Of a stretch of 64,000 bases of DNA, positions 33,316-42,185 are shown in pieces (position 1 is the first letter of the stretch; every line of letters starts with the position of its first letter). Below the pieces are notes generated by a model that saw nothing but the letters and a program-made list of their open reading frames with translations, was not told the DNA's origin and made no database searches. Position numbers and translations under genes: made by a program. Source of the DNA: Polynucleobacter sp. AP-Kaivos-20-H2 (GTDB lineage Bacteria > Pseudomonadota > Gammaproteobacteria > Burkholderiales > Burkholderiaceae); assembly GCF_018882215.1 (NCBI RefSeq), contig NZ_JACVOX010000001.1, positions 372,001 to 436,000 on the forward strand, written 5' to 3'.

Positions 33316-33756
33316 CTACTTACCAAAGCCACTTCTTAGCTTGGCACTGGCTATCTCGATTTGACTATCCAGCTCCCCTGCTTCTACTGCAATCTTGATA
33401 GTCTCTAAGGCCTTGACTAAAGCCTCGCCACTTTCAACTTCTACGCTGGGCTTTCCCTTGGCTAGATCAATTGTCCAGCTACCGTAACGAACTGAAAAAC
33501 ACACTTTGCCTTCATCGCTCTGAAACCACCAAGGCTTGATGCGTTTGGGCACCTCTACTTGCTTAATTAGGCCAGTTTCACGATCTTTCACACTTCTGAA
33601 CTTGGTCACTACAAACGAAGTGCCTTTCAACTGGCTTTGGGCCAACTGGATCTGCTCCCATAAGCGGCTCGAAAGTTTATTCCTGCGAACCACGATAGCA
33701 GGCATATTGCGGGGCTTTTTAACATCTACTAATTTGAGATTACTTAATACGCTCAT
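33316..33756 (-). CDS. Mobile-module protein 2, island D copy (146 aa, DUF6641-like)
   Basis: It is the paralogue of the protein at 14693-15133 with the same length. It keeps RRNKLSS-LWEQIQLA, VEVPKRIKPWWFQ and the C-terminal KLRSGFGK. It starts next to the iteron-like control region and is followed by module protein 1 after 17 bases, exactly as in island C. Confidence 0.7.
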   Translation of the reverse strand: MSVLSNLKLVDVKKPRNMPAIVVRRNKLSSRLWEQIQLAQSQLKGTSFVVTKFRSVKDRETGLIKQVEVPKRIKPWWFQSDEGKVCFSVRYGSWTIDLAKGKPSVEVESGEALVKALETIKIAVEAGELDSQIEIASAKLRSGFGK

Positions 33757-34066
33757 TTGATTCTCCTATGTAATTAATGGGCATATACAAGTTAATTTCG
33801 AATTGGCAAATGGACGACCTCTATTTAATTTGGCTAATTTTGGATAGAAAAAATACGGTTTTTATTAACGAGGGATAAATATTTACGAGTCGCGTAATGA
33901 GTTGCTTTGAGATGCGATTGAGAAATAGTTGCTGTTGCAAATAGGAGTTGCGGTATTGGGGACAAATGAGTAGCCCTGACTAGCAACTCAAGCAACAGCA
34001 TCTGTCTTTTGAATCTGCCACTCTCTGCAACTAAGCGACTTCTTTCAAAATTAAAGGAGATTAAAA
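33757..34066. promoter_or_regulatory. Divergent control region with iteron-like motifs (island D copy)
   Basis: It aligns with 15134-15455. TTACG-N5-CGTAA is at 33883-33897, the forward motif GTTGCTTTGAGATGC at 33901-33915 and the inverted copy at 33983-34002. The third motif is degraded. The minus-strand ORF that crosses this region has no support and is ignored. The function could be an operator or an origin. Confidence 0.62.
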
Positions 34067-34594
34067 ATGAAAGAAATAACAGCCCGTTTATGGGAAAACA
34101 AACTATATGGAACCACTTATGGCAAAGGCCAATACCGCAAAGCCATCTATAACGGCACATTGGAGCTAAACGATCCTTATGCCAAGTATTTAGTGGATTT
34201 TGAGGAGATCGCTGACTGGTTTCACTTTACTAAAGCACCCTTGCATCATTCCATCGCTAAACGATTGGATAGCATTCCACAAAATGAAGCAGGCATCTTT
34301 ATGACTTGGCTATATCGATATGAGCAAGGCATAAAGACTGCTATTGGTGGTTATGGCGCATTAGACCTAAACCATAATCGCATTCTGATTCAAATAGACG
34401 ATCAAGACCTTGAATTAAGCGAACATTGGGAATTGCCTGTACGCAGTTGCATTGCTAGGATTCCTGGCAAACCCACGCCAGTACTCATCGCTACTACGCT
34501 TACGGAACTAAATTCACCTCAAAAACCGTCTACAAACGGCGCATTTTTCGGGGGAAATAAGCAACTACTTAAGGAGTTAATCAGCCGCGTATAG
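34067..34594 (+). CDS. Mobile-module protein 3, island D copy (175 aa)
   Basis: It has the same start context (AAAGGAGATTAAAA) and length as the copy at 15456. Most differences are conservative; the block LHHSIAKRLDSIPQNEAG replaces LHQQMAKNLDNIPENESG. The function is unknown. The pattern of changes, many of them silent at DNA level, suggests selection on the protein. Confidence 0.75.
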   Translation: MKEITARLWENKLYGTTYGKGQYRKAIYNGTLELNDPYAKYLVDFEEIADWFHFTKAPLHHSIAKRLDSIPQNEAGIFMTWLYRYEQGIKTAIGGYGALDLNHNRILIQIDDQDLELSEHWELPVRSCIARIPGKPTPVLIATTLTELNSPQKPSTNGAFFGGNKQLLKELISRV

Positions 34595-34696
34595 CGTTGT
34601 TTTGAGGGGTTTTATGGGGACCCCACTTTTAAGGATTTTTCGTGTCGTCTAAATCCCACGAAAAAGCACTACTTTCATAAATACTTACATAAAGAT

Positions 34697-34730
34697 GCAG
34701 GTTAAGAAAATATAAATAATCTTAACCTGC
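34697..34730. repeat. Conserved hairpin upstream of the small recombinase (island D copy)
   Basis: GCAGGTTAAGA and TCTTAACCTGC form perfect 11-bp arms around a 12-base AT-rich loop. It is the counterpart of 16089-16116. There is no T-tract. Confidence 0.55.
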
Positions 34731-34762
34731 TTTGTAAGTCATTGAATCTTGGAAGAATTTTT

Positions 34763-34777
34763 GTCGGGTAAACCGAC
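34763..34777. repeat. Palindrome GTCGGGTAAACCGAC upstream of the small recombinase
   Basis: It lies 74 bases before the recombinase start and is absent from the same place in island C. There only the neighbouring GGTCGACCTTTT palindrome is shared (16177-16188 and 34787-34798). It could be an operator or a recombination site. Confidence 0.8.
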
Positions 34778-34851
34778 AAGATTAAGGTCGACCTTTTTGC
34801 AATAAGAAAACATACTTAAAACGCACCTTTTATTTATGGAGAAATTAAAAA

Positions 34852-35421
34852 ATGGCACAAGCAAAAACCCTATCCCAAGCAGAACTAGATCAAGTACTTG
34901 ATTACGTTAGTACCAAAAAATATGCTTTGCGTGACAGAGCAATCATTCTCACCAGCTTTCTTGGTGGCCTTCGCGTTGCCGAAATAGCCAGTTTAAAAAT
35001 GGGTGATGTAGTAAATCCTGATGGCACGATAAAGAACGAAATCCGGCTAACTGCAGAGCAAACCAAAGGAAAACATCCCAGAACAGTCTTTGTTTCGCAG
35101 CGTTTACAGACTGAATTGGCCAACTACTTAACAACAAGGCATATCAAAGATCCAAGCATCCCTTTCTTCCATACTGATAACCGCCTAGGCTTTAGCGGTA
35201 ATGGCTTATGTGTCTGGTTCTTTCAGTTATACAAGAACGTAGGTATTTGCGGCGGTAGCAGCCACTCGGGTAGAAAATTTTTCATCACTACCTTAGCTAA
35301 TAAAGGCATTGGTGTTCGAATCTTAGCCAGCCTTGCCGGCCATCGTTCGATTGCAGTAACTCAAAGGTATATCGAGGTTAACGATGAGCAAAAGAGAAAT
35401 GCCGTAGAACTATTAACGTAA
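34852..35421 (+). CDS. Small tyrosine recombinase, island D copy (189 aa)
   Basis: It is closely similar to the 188-aa protein of island C over the whole length. All catalytic residues are kept: Arg in GGLRVAEI, Lys in TKGKH, His and Arg in SHSGRKFF, His in AGHRS and Tyr in TQRYIE. The 3' end overlaps the convergent module gene 5 by 9 bases, whereas in island C a palindrome separates the two. It is catalytic-domain only. Confidence 0.9.
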   Translation: MAQAKTLSQAELDQVLDYVSTKKYALRDRAIILTSFLGGLRVAEIASLKMGDVVNPDGTIKNEIRLTAEQTKGKHPRTVFVSQRLQTELANYLTTRHIKDPSIPFFHTDNRLGFSGNGLCVWFFQLYKNVGICGGSSHSGRKFFITTLANKGIGVRILASLAGHRSIAVTQRYIEVNDEQKRNAVELLT

Positions 35422-36522
35422 TCCTTTTTTTACTTGGGAATTTCGGTACATTTCTCGAGCAATTTCTAAAGCCATTTCTTCAGCCTTTACTTGTGACTCT
35501 GATTCAATCATTTTCTTGATTTCTTGCTCTTGGAGAGCCTTCGAAATTAACTCTTTATAGTCATCCTTCGCTTTTTTCTTTCGCTTGATGGGCGTAACAA
35601 AGCTATTATCAAGTTGCAATAATTCATTCAATGTTTGATTCAAATCTTTATAAAGAACTTGCTCTAAGGCTGTGGGATCAAATTTCAAGCAAGGGATACT
35701 CTGTTTTGAAGGAAAAACCCCTCTTGCAGCATTCTCAGAAATATACCGAGCCTCTGAAAGATTCTTACTCATCAACATAGATAAATAACGCTTAGCCTTT
35801 TCAGATAGTTTGTTGTTGTAATCCGCTTTAAGGCCAACTATTTCCTGTCTTGGAATTTCGATTAACGAATCATCTTTACGCTTAGATTTATCTTTAATAA
35901 ATTCTACAAACCCCTCCTTCATTACAAATGATTTAGTAATATTCCTAAACGCTCTACTTTTTTTATCATGTACCAAGCTATCTCTAAAATGATATGCAGC
36001 TAGCCAATTTGGTAGCCATCCATTTTTTTGTACCAATCGGTCATGTCTACTGATGTTGTATTTCTCGACAACGATTGAATACCTATTTTCTAAAGTTGTG
36101 TCTCTTATTTTATTTTTTAAAAACCCAACTTTATTTTGATTATTAATATGAGCTCTTCTTTTATTCTCAATTAGAAGGGTTAAAACTTCAGCATTGTATT
36201 TTGAAGATCTAGTGAAATCTGGCTTAAAAAGTAATGTCGGCTCTTTAGACTTTGCCTCAATAATTTTGTGGCCAGTTTCAGCCCACCACACATCAAAAGT
36301 TCTATCGAATACATTTCCACATAATGAGTACATCTCTAGCACCTTATGAAAGTCAGGTACTTTATTAGTATTCCGCGCTTTTCTTTTGTCTGAGCGACTT
36401 ATATGAGCAATGTAGTAGCTAGGACTAATCACCAAAAAATTAAAAAACATCCGATGCCTAAATGTAGGTTTAGGTATCGGATCAATATCTGATGGCAGCT
36501 GCTCAAAAAGGTTGCTACTCAT
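35413..36522 (-). CDS. Mobile-module protein 5, island D version (369 aa)
   Basis: This is a longer relative of the 271-aa product of island C. Shared points are FFNFLVISPSY near the N-terminus, the YSLCGNVF block and ISENAARGVFPS near the C-terminus. The middle ~120 residues are extra and very lysine-rich, in AT-rich DNA. A charged helical tail ends KKGLR. The gene looks foreign to its neighbours in composition and may have been exchanged separately. No domain is recognised. Confidence 0.62.
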   Translation of the reverse strand: MSSNLFEQLPSDIDPIPKPTFRHRMFFNFLVISPSYYIAHISRSDKRKARNTNKVPDFHKVLEMYSLCGNVFDRTFDVWWAETGHKIIEAKSKEPTLLFKPDFTRSSKYNAEVLTLLIENKRRAHINNQNKVGFLKNKIRDTTLENRYSIVVEKYNISRHDRLVQKNGWLPNWLAAYHFRDSLVHDKKSRAFRNITKSFVMKEGFVEFIKDKSKRKDDSLIEIPRQEIVGLKADYNNKLSEKAKRYLSMLMSKNLSEARYISENAARGVFPSKQSIPCLKFDPTALEQVLYKDLNQTLNELLQLDNSFVTPIKRKKKAKDDYKELISKALQEQEIKKMIESESQVKAEEMALEIAREMYRNSQVKKGLR

Positions 36523-36728
36523 AATTTAAATGTTATACAAAATAAATACATTCTTATTCTATACAACAAAATGATCTTTTTTTCAATCTAAATTGGCGTT
36601 GTATTAGCAGCGCCCACTTCAAATATTTGCCTATTTTGAAGACCAAATACCGCTGGGAAACCAGCAATGCCTTTCCAGAGTCAATGGCTAAGGAAAGTTT
36701 TTTAGTAATTCTTAATAAGGAGGTCAAT
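36523..36728. promoter_or_regulatory. Divergent promoter region of module genes 5 and 6
   Basis: This is a gene-free, AT-rich stretch. The AAGGAGG ribosome binding site just before the ATG at 36729 fixes that start. Longer in-frame extensions to 36627 have no binding site. No promoter box is marked. Confidence 0.45.
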
Positions 36729-37523
36729 ATGACCGAAGTCTTAGATGTAATAAATATGGAAACCAAATCTACCTCGGATTTAGCTGAAAAAGTCAGTCTA
36801 AATAACCGTAAAGAGATTGGCGATGTAGTAGATAGACTAATAGCCGAGCGTAAATCATGGCAATCTAATGAGTTTGCCCGCAGCAATCAACGCCTCTATC
36901 AGATTTTACAGAGCTGCTATGTTCTGTACAAAGACATGTCTGGCGTATCTGGCGAAAAGTTAGCCCTCAAGCGTGCCTTTAACAAGTACTGCGAGGAATT
37001 GGGTTGCAATTTCAAAGATAGCACTCACCTGATGGTCAAAATAGTAAGCTGTGTATTTGGCAACGATAATCGCCGCCGCACTTCAAGCTATGCCAAAGCA
37101 TTACGCATAGCAACTGAAAAACGTATTAGCGTTATGGATATTCCCAAGTTCCTCAGTGACGCTGGTGGTGTAGAAGAAGTCCGCCGGGAAAGCAAGTCAA
37201 CCAAAGCCACTACCAAAAAAAAGGCTGCAGCTGGATTGAATTTAATGGCCAGTAAAGCCCTAGGCTCCGTCCAAAGCGATGACTTAAATGCGGTATTTGA
37301 TGAGGCTGCCTATAACGGTGCGGTGTTATTGATGTCCACCCGCGAAGTTAATGGAAGCTTTCAAATTAAATACGTGCTTCAAAACGGCGTACTTATTACC
37401 AGCGCCCTAGCCCATCTTCCAGCACTTCTTAAAGAAAAGGGAGCGTTAAAGGCAGAAGAGCAAAAGGCAGCAAATGATGACCAAGTTCGCTCTGAAGCGA
37501 TCAACCAGGCACTAGTGGCCTAA
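36729..37523 (+). CDS. Mobile-module protein 6, island D copy (264 aa)
   Basis: The start was chosen by AAGGAGG eight bases upstream. It shares the core from IGDVVDRL to GGVEEVRR with the island C protein, including the basic CVFG-N-DNRRRT segment, and a beta-rich end (GSFQIKYVLQNG). It begins the operon leading to the ATPase. Helical and basic character suggests nucleic-acid binding, but no family is assigned. Confidence 0.72.
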   Translation: MTEVLDVINMETKSTSDLAEKVSLNNRKEIGDVVDRLIAERKSWQSNEFARSNQRLYQILQSCYVLYKDMSGVSGEKLALKRAFNKYCEELGCNFKDSTHLMVKIVSCVFGNDNRRRTSSYAKALRIATEKRISVMDIPKFLSDAGGVEEVRRESKSTKATTKKKAAAGLNLMASKALGSVQSDDLNAVFDEAAYNGAVLLMSTREVNGSFQIKYVLQNGVLITSALAHLPALLKEKGALKAEEQKAANDDQVRSEAINQALVA

Positions 37524-37584
37524 ACCCCATTGGGCGCTTCTAATAGGTCAAGGAATAGGCAAATTGAACACATACTCAAGGAGA

Positions 37585-38292
37585 ATGATGATGACATTAA
37601 TTATTAACCCGCCAACAATGCTAGATGACTTTCCGCTAATGCCGCATACACGGCAAAAATTAGAAATGATCCTTAGCGGAACCATTAAATTTCCAAAACA
37701 GAAAAAAGGATTACTGCTATACGGAACCTATGGAACAGGCAAAACCACCATGGCAGAGCTTTTGCCAGGATGGATAGAGACAGCTAAAACTACCTCTAGC
37801 TGGAAAAATAGACCTATTGGCGAGCTAGTTGATGCTACCCAACCAAACTATGATCTACACCCCTGTGCCCAGGGCCAAAATGGCGTGACCTTGATTGGAA
37901 GAATACAGACACAAACAAGCCATATGAGCTTTAACTCAACAGGTCTACATTACGTGATCCTAGATGAACTAGATCTACTTACTGAAGCAGCTAGTGCTTC
38001 TTTAAAGGCAATTATGAATCGTACAGATGTTGCATTCATTCTGACAACTAATCACCTTAATAAAGTAGATCGCGGAGTACAAGATCGATGCATTTTGATT
38101 GATATGAACGCGCCACCACCAACTGAGTGGCTAAACAAAATACATACGATATACCAGGCCTCAGGATTAACGCCACCGAGCAATCAAGCCATTACTAGCA
38201 TTGTGCAAGCTGGCAATGGATCGGCACGCAATATTTTGACTGACACTCAAATTGCGGAAGAAAAAAGACAGGGAGATCTGCAAAATGCTTAA
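37585..38292 (+). CDS. AAA+ ATPase, clamp-loader-like, island D copy
   Basis: Three ATGs in a row (37585, 37588, 37591) follow AAGGAG; the first is used. Walker A is GTYGTGKTT, Walker B is YVILDELD, sensor 1 is TTNH and the arginine-finger candidate is in QDRC. The fold and motif spacing match the island C copy, though overall identity is clearly lower than for the recombinases. It is probably the element's replication or recombination motor. Confidence 0.85.
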   Translation: MMMTLIINPPTMLDDFPLMPHTRQKLEMILSGTIKFPKQKKGLLLYGTYGTGKTTMAELLPGWIETAKTTSSWKNRPIGELVDATQPNYDLHPCAQGQNGVTLIGRIQTQTSHMSFNSTGLHYVILDELDLLTEAASASLKAIMNRTDVAFILTTNHLNKVDRGVQDRCILIDMNAPPPTEWLNKIHTIYQASGLTPPSNQAITSIVQAGNGSARNILTDTQIAEEKRQGDLQNA

Positions 38293-38443
38293 TCAATTTT
38301 TATCAAAAGTTATTTGGGTAGATTTTAAAACCAAGCGAATTTATGACTTGAAAAATTTAGGCCGTCCAGACAAGTCTTCCCAACCAATTCCGTGGCTTTG
38401 TCAAAAAGCACGCATTAAGGAGAGAAAAAATGGCCATCGTTAA
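38285..38443 (+). CDS. Possible small coupled protein, 52 aa
   Basis: An ATG at 38285 overlaps the ATPase stop by 8 bases, and the stop of this ORF overlaps the next gene by 14 bases. Both are typical of translational coupling. The product (MLNQFLSKVIWVDFKTKR...) is basic. The family is not recognised. It occupies the variable slot of the module. Confidence 0.45.
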   Translation: MLNQFLSKVIWVDFKTKRIYDLKNLGRPDKSSQPIPWLCQKARIKERKNGHR

Positions 38444-38654
38444 ATATAAGGTCATTGGATCATTTACTGATCGCTGGTACTACTCTCAAATCGTTAATGT
38501 TGACGACAGTATCTATGTTACACATGACGACCAAATTGAATTTATAGAGGATTTTCTTTGTGATGATTGCCTCCAATTTGATCCAAATAATTGGAAAGAT
38601 GAGGGTAGTGAATGCGTTGATTATTTTGTAATTGATAAATTTATTAAGCTATAG
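38430..38654 (+). CDS. Small acidic protein, 74 aa (variable slot)
   Basis: GGAGAGAAAAA precedes the ATG. The product is strongly acidic and aromatic (VDDSIYVTHDDQIEFIEDF), with a CDDC pair of cysteines in the middle. Strong negative charge is a property of some DNA mimics and antitoxins, but nothing else supports that. It has no counterpart in island C. Confidence 0.5.
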   Translation: MAIVKYKVIGSFTDRWYYSQIVNVDDSIYVTHDDQIEFIEDFLCDDCLQFDPNNWKDEGSECVDYFVIDKFIKL

Positions 38655-38674
38655 ATCAATCAAGAGTAAACATC

Positions 38675-39235
38675 ATGCGATACCCAAGAGCTTTTTTTAT
38701 TTTTGATCACCAAGAAAACCTGCCAGATGCAGAATATTTTAAAGGATTATCGAATTCAAGTAGGGCAGCTTATGTAGCCGGAATCTCACAACCCATCAAG
38801 TCAATCGAGAATCAGGTTCATCTAGTGCTAGCCGCAAACTCCTATTTAAGCAATGAATTCAAAAAGTCGAAGGATGTTGTTGTTCTTAGCTTTCCAAAGA
38901 TCTTTGATTTTCTTCTGGCGTATTTTGGCGATAAAAATCTTAGTCTTTTTTGGATAGATGATCATGATTCCTATGAGCGTATTTATATAGCCAATGATGC
39001 CTTGGATGAATTGGGCTGCATGGATAGTTTTTTGTACGATGCTTACCATGCATATTTCAACGCCTATAAAGGTTTTTACCATTTAGCCAGACGTGATCCT
39101 CACCCTCACGACGTCATTATTACCACCATGCAAGCGATGGCTAATGGTGAAATAAAAACTGTCTTGGAGAGTGAATTACGGGTTCATCTTACGCAACTTC
39201 TCAGCGTTAATGTGTTAAATCGAATTGATCTTTAA
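38675..39235 (+). CDS. Unknown 186-aa protein (variable slot)
   Basis: The protein (MRYPRAFFIFDHQENLPDAE...) has a beta/alpha first half with FWIDDHDSYERIY and a helical second half. It follows the 74-aa gene by 20 bases. It is not similar to the 196-aa product in the same slot of island C. No family is recognised. A role in defence or in control of the element is possible from location only. Confidence 0.55.
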   Translation: MRYPRAFFIFDHQENLPDAEYFKGLSNSSRAAYVAGISQPIKSIENQVHLVLAANSYLSNEFKKSKDVVVLSFPKIFDFLLAYFGDKNLSLFWIDDHDSYERIYIANDALDELGCMDSFLYDAYHAYFNAYKGFYHLARRDPHPHDVIITTMQAMANGEIKTVLESELRVHLTQLLSVNVLNRIDL

Positions 39236-39262
39236 CTGTAATCTATTAAGTATCAATAAATT

Positions 39263-40471
39263 CTAAGCTAATTTCTTAGCTGCCATCATAGGAGTAAGTT
39301 TTGAGTAATGCCGCTCAATCATCAAAGTCGAAGTACCCATTTGCCTAGCTAAGGTGTGTATGTCAACACCTTCAGCTAGTGCGAATGTGGCATAGGTATG
39401 GCGTAGGCTATATAAAGTCCTATTCTTACCAGTAGCATCCTTAAACAAGCCAGACTCAACCATAAGCCTCTCAAACACGCTATCAAGACTATGGGGTGCA
39501 TCGCCTTCTGGAAATACAAACACCCTTCGATCTAGCTTGGCTTCAATTACAGCATCTAGGTTCGGATAAGGCAAAGCCTGCCAAGCAATTAATCGCTCTA
39601 AAGCCTCAATGACAAAATGTCTTGCTATTAGGTATCTAGGGCCAGTTTTGCCAGACACCCAAACCCGTAAATATCGCTGCTCACCTATCCAGTGCCACTG
39701 TAAAGATTTCCAGCGGATTGGCATACTTTCAGTACCTTGCCTTATGCCCGTTCCCAGCAAGAACGCCACATAGACCCGGCAAAGTCTGCGCATATGGTTA
39801 CTGCGTTGATTACGACCAAACCTTTCCCAGTCCTGCATGTATTCCAATAAGTAATTGACCTCTTGCTGATTAAAGGCTGGCCTAGCTTCAGGTTTATCTC
39901 CGGCTACTTCTAATAATGGAATGGTTCGATGCTGGTGAATTAAGCCCTGAGCCCTGGCTCGCTCAATTACCCGCTTATAAAGACCAGCATGGCGCCTTTG
40001 CGTATAAGACTTGGGCTCCTTACCCATCTGAGATATGCGCCAAGCTGAATAGTCATCTACTAGCTCTTGGGTAATGTCATTAATTTGATAGGCACCAAAA
40101 AATGGGATCAAGTACTTGGTATAGATATGAATGTAGTCAACATGGGTGCGTTTATTGGGATTGGCATGGACTACTCGAGCAGCTGCAGCCAGCTCTTGGT
40201 TAGCCAATTGCCGAAAGGTCCGAGTCTTAATGGCAAGATCACTGGCTAGCTTGACCTTAACGGTTTCATAGATAGCAATGGCTTGGGTAGTGGCTTCGGC
40301 CAACTGATCAGATCCAGTGCTAGCGGAATGCCAAGCGCCAGTAGCCAGCTTGAAGCGGCATTGCCATTGGTGACTATGAGACCTCTTATAGAGAGTTAGG
40401 TCACCATCAAGGAGTTTGATGGTCTCATCATCAGTGATAACGGTAGAAAATAAGAGTGATAAATTATTCAT
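39263..40471 (-). CDS. Large tyrosine recombinase/integrase, island D copy (402 aa)
   Basis: The ATG at 40471 (MNNLSLLFS) aligns with the island C start and gives the same 402 aa. An upstream GTG at 40495 would put the 5' end inside the inverted repeat. Catalytic residues are as in island C: Arg in GTGIRQGTE, Lys in SGKTGPR, Arg in YSLRHTYAT, and Tyr in ERHYSKL, with Tyr and Thr in the usual His positions. As the copy nearest to the intact tRNA it is the most likely current integrase. Confidence 0.9.
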   Translation of the reverse strand: MNNLSLLFSTVITDDETIKLLDGDLTLYKRSHSHQWQCRFKLATGAWHSASTGSDQLAEATTQAIAIYETVKVKLASDLAIKTRTFRQLANQELAAAARVVHANPNKRTHVDYIHIYTKYLIPFFGAYQINDITQELVDDYSAWRISQMGKEPKSYTQRRHAGLYKRVIERARAQGLIHQHRTIPLLEVAGDKPEARPAFNQQEVNYLLEYMQDWERFGRNQRSNHMRRLCRVYVAFLLGTGIRQGTESMPIRWKSLQWHWIGEQRYLRVWVSGKTGPRYLIARHFVIEALERLIAWQALPYPNLDAVIEAKLDRRVFVFPEGDAPHSLDSVFERLMVESGLFKDATGKNRTLYSLRHTYATFALAEGVDIHTLARQMGTSTLMIERHYSKLTPMMAAKKLA

Positions 40472-40473
40472 AA

Positions 40474-40498
40474 CAAGTGTCTCGAAAAACGACACTTG
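40474..40498. promoter_or_regulatory. Inverted repeat at the integrase start (island D)
   Basis: CAAGTGTC and GACACTTG flank a 9-base loop, 2 bases upstream of the integrase ATG. Compared with 21310-21340, one base pair differs on both arms in a compensating way, which supports selection on the dyad itself. Confidence 0.7.
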
Positions 40499-40540
40499 CT
40501 AGCTTAATTTCAGATTTTGTTAAGGTCGATCGGAAAATTT

Positions 40541-40660
40541 GTCGGGTAAACCGACACCACAGCGTCAGGGCTGCGATCGGCTACTACTAGACACAAAGAA
40601 GACTTTCGCTCTACTTATCGATAGCTGGCTCAAATCGACCCTAAACAGACTTTGGGGACA
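40541..40660. repeat. Palindrome-led ~120-bp unit upstream of the large integrase (island D)
   Basis: It starts with GTCGGGTAAACCGAC (40541-40555) and continues with ACCACAGCGTCAGGGCTGCG, GCTGGCTCAAA and CGACCC, matching the order of blocks at 6951 and 21384. It is non-coding. It lies between the integrase and the caspase operon end. Confidence 0.7.
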
Positions 40661-40703
40661 GTACCTCCGCAAAGTGGATAAACCCAAGCAATCTAAGCCA
40701 CCA

Positions 40704-42185
40704 TCATTTATTAGACAGGACTAATTCATCAGTCATTAGAGAGCCATAATCCCACGGAACTTGTTTACCGTTTGTTTTTGCCATAACCGTCTTGCGCACT
40801 TTTCTGAGTAGCAGGGAAATATCAATTCGCTCATTCATATGCGCTAACATGGCTTCTGTATAAGGACTATTTTTGCCGTCGCCATCTAAGGCAACGCTAC
40901 CATCCTTCGTTGAGTATGAAATCAATGTACCCCCACCAACCTCCATAGGAGCTAGGCCCCTAGATGCACCACCCGAACTTCTTGAGGCCACTTGTAAAGA
41001 CCGACTAAGTGGGTTGTCTCGACAGGCATCTAAAAATACTAGCTTAGTATTAGCTTGCATATATTTTTCAACAATAGAATTAACTGGAATTGCGTCAAAT
41101 TCTACGTTGGCACCGTTGGGAGCTAAAGACATATCCACTGGGATGATGTAATTAATTCCATTAAGTTGAATCCCATGACCAGCATAGTAAAGAATATTTA
41201 TATCGTACTTTGACGACTCGGTCTGGTATTTGGTTAGGGCTGATATAAGAGACTTTCGATTGCCATCAAGTACTAGATCTACTTTGAACCCAAATTCAGC
41301 TAAACGTCTTGCAATAGCCTGGGCATCATTAGTTGGATTGATTAACGTAGATACACCATAGTTTGAATTTCCAATGATTAGTGCCCTTACTGATTTAGTT
41401 GTTTGTCTGCTTGGATTTTCAGCATTTGCAACAGGTGGGATCGTCTTTATTGGGGAGGGAATTTGCAAAGCTTCTACCGTAGAATTTATTTTGGTATCTT
41501 TATCCTTTGAGGCCTGAATATTTTTTTCATCAATCGGTGGTTGTGTTTGGATAGAACTTGAAGGCAACAAATTAACTTGAGGCTTAGGTTTATCTAGAGC
41601 TAACGGCGGTTTAGAGGTTTCTATGTTTTGTAAAGTAGCTCCGCCAACATATTGCGCATAGAATTTTTTATTAGCTTCCAATTCTTCATCGCTGTATTGA
41701 GACTTAAATCTTGCTTCATTTTGAGTCAGAGCCACCCAAGCACGAGTTTTTACTTCAAATTCACCCCTAGGAACGGGTACGTTGACCTGGGATGGTGAGG
41801 CCTCATAAATGATTTCGCACTCGCATGTTTTAGGATTAAGATTCCTTTTTAGAGCACCTTCTATGATCTTTGATTCACATTCTTGCAGCGCCAAATTAGA
41901 TGTATTGCGCATGCGACCACCCCAGTAATATGCGCTCCATGGGATCGGACAGGTATTGGGATTTTTGTTGACTGCAATTGAGAAACTTTGCTTCCCATAA
42001 ATTAACTCTGCAAGTCCATCAGGTGCAAAGGGGGGCCTTTTAATGGTGAAGAATTTGTAATCTGACATGCAACCAGTTGAGCCATCAGCAAAACGTAGCT
42101 CTTGAAAACTACTACATTTGCTTGCAAAACTGATATTTGCAAAAGCGAATAAAATAACGAAACAAGTACAGAGTCGAAATCTCAT
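40704..42185 (-). CDS. Periplasmic caspase-like protease (C14 family)
   Basis: This 493-aa protein has a signal peptide (MRFRLCTCFVILFAFANISFA), a Cys-rich N-terminal domain (to about 150), a Pro/Ser linker and a C-terminal caspase domain from VRALIIGNSNYG (about 264). The catalytic His is in YYAGHGIQ and the catalytic Cys in FLDACRDNP. Bacterial orthocaspases cleave after basic residues and several act in cell death or stress. It is the last gene of a five-gene operon, overlapping the preceding gene by 4 bases. Confidence 0.87.
   Translation of the reverse strand: MRFRLCTCFVILFAFANISFASKCSSFQELRFADGSTGCMSDYKFFTIKRPPFAPDGLAELIYGKQSFSIAVNKNPNTCPIPWSAYYWGGRMRNTSNLALQECESKIIEGALKRNLNPKTCECEIIYEASPSQVNVPVPRGEFEVKTRAWVALTQNEARFKSQYSDEELEANKKFYAQYVGGATLQNIETSKPPLALDKPKPQVNLLPSSSIQTQPPIDEKNIQASKDKDTKINSTVEALQIPSPIKTIPPVANAENPSRQTTKSVRALIIGNSNYGVSTLINPTNDAQAIARRLAEFGFKVDLVLDGNRKSLISALTKYQTESSKYDINILYYAGHGIQLNGINYIIPVDMSLAPNGANVEFDAIPVNSIVEKYMQANTKLVFLDACRDNPLSRSLQVASRSSGGASRGLAPMEVGGGTLISYSTKDGSVALDGDGKNSPYTEAMLAHMNERIDISLLLRKVRKTVMAKTNGKQVPWDYGSLMTDELVLSNK

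Noticed and set aside
33834..34160. 108-aa minus-strand ORF across the island D control region
   Set aside because: It overlaps the well supported 175-aa gene and the repeat region, and the matching region of island C does not preserve the frame.
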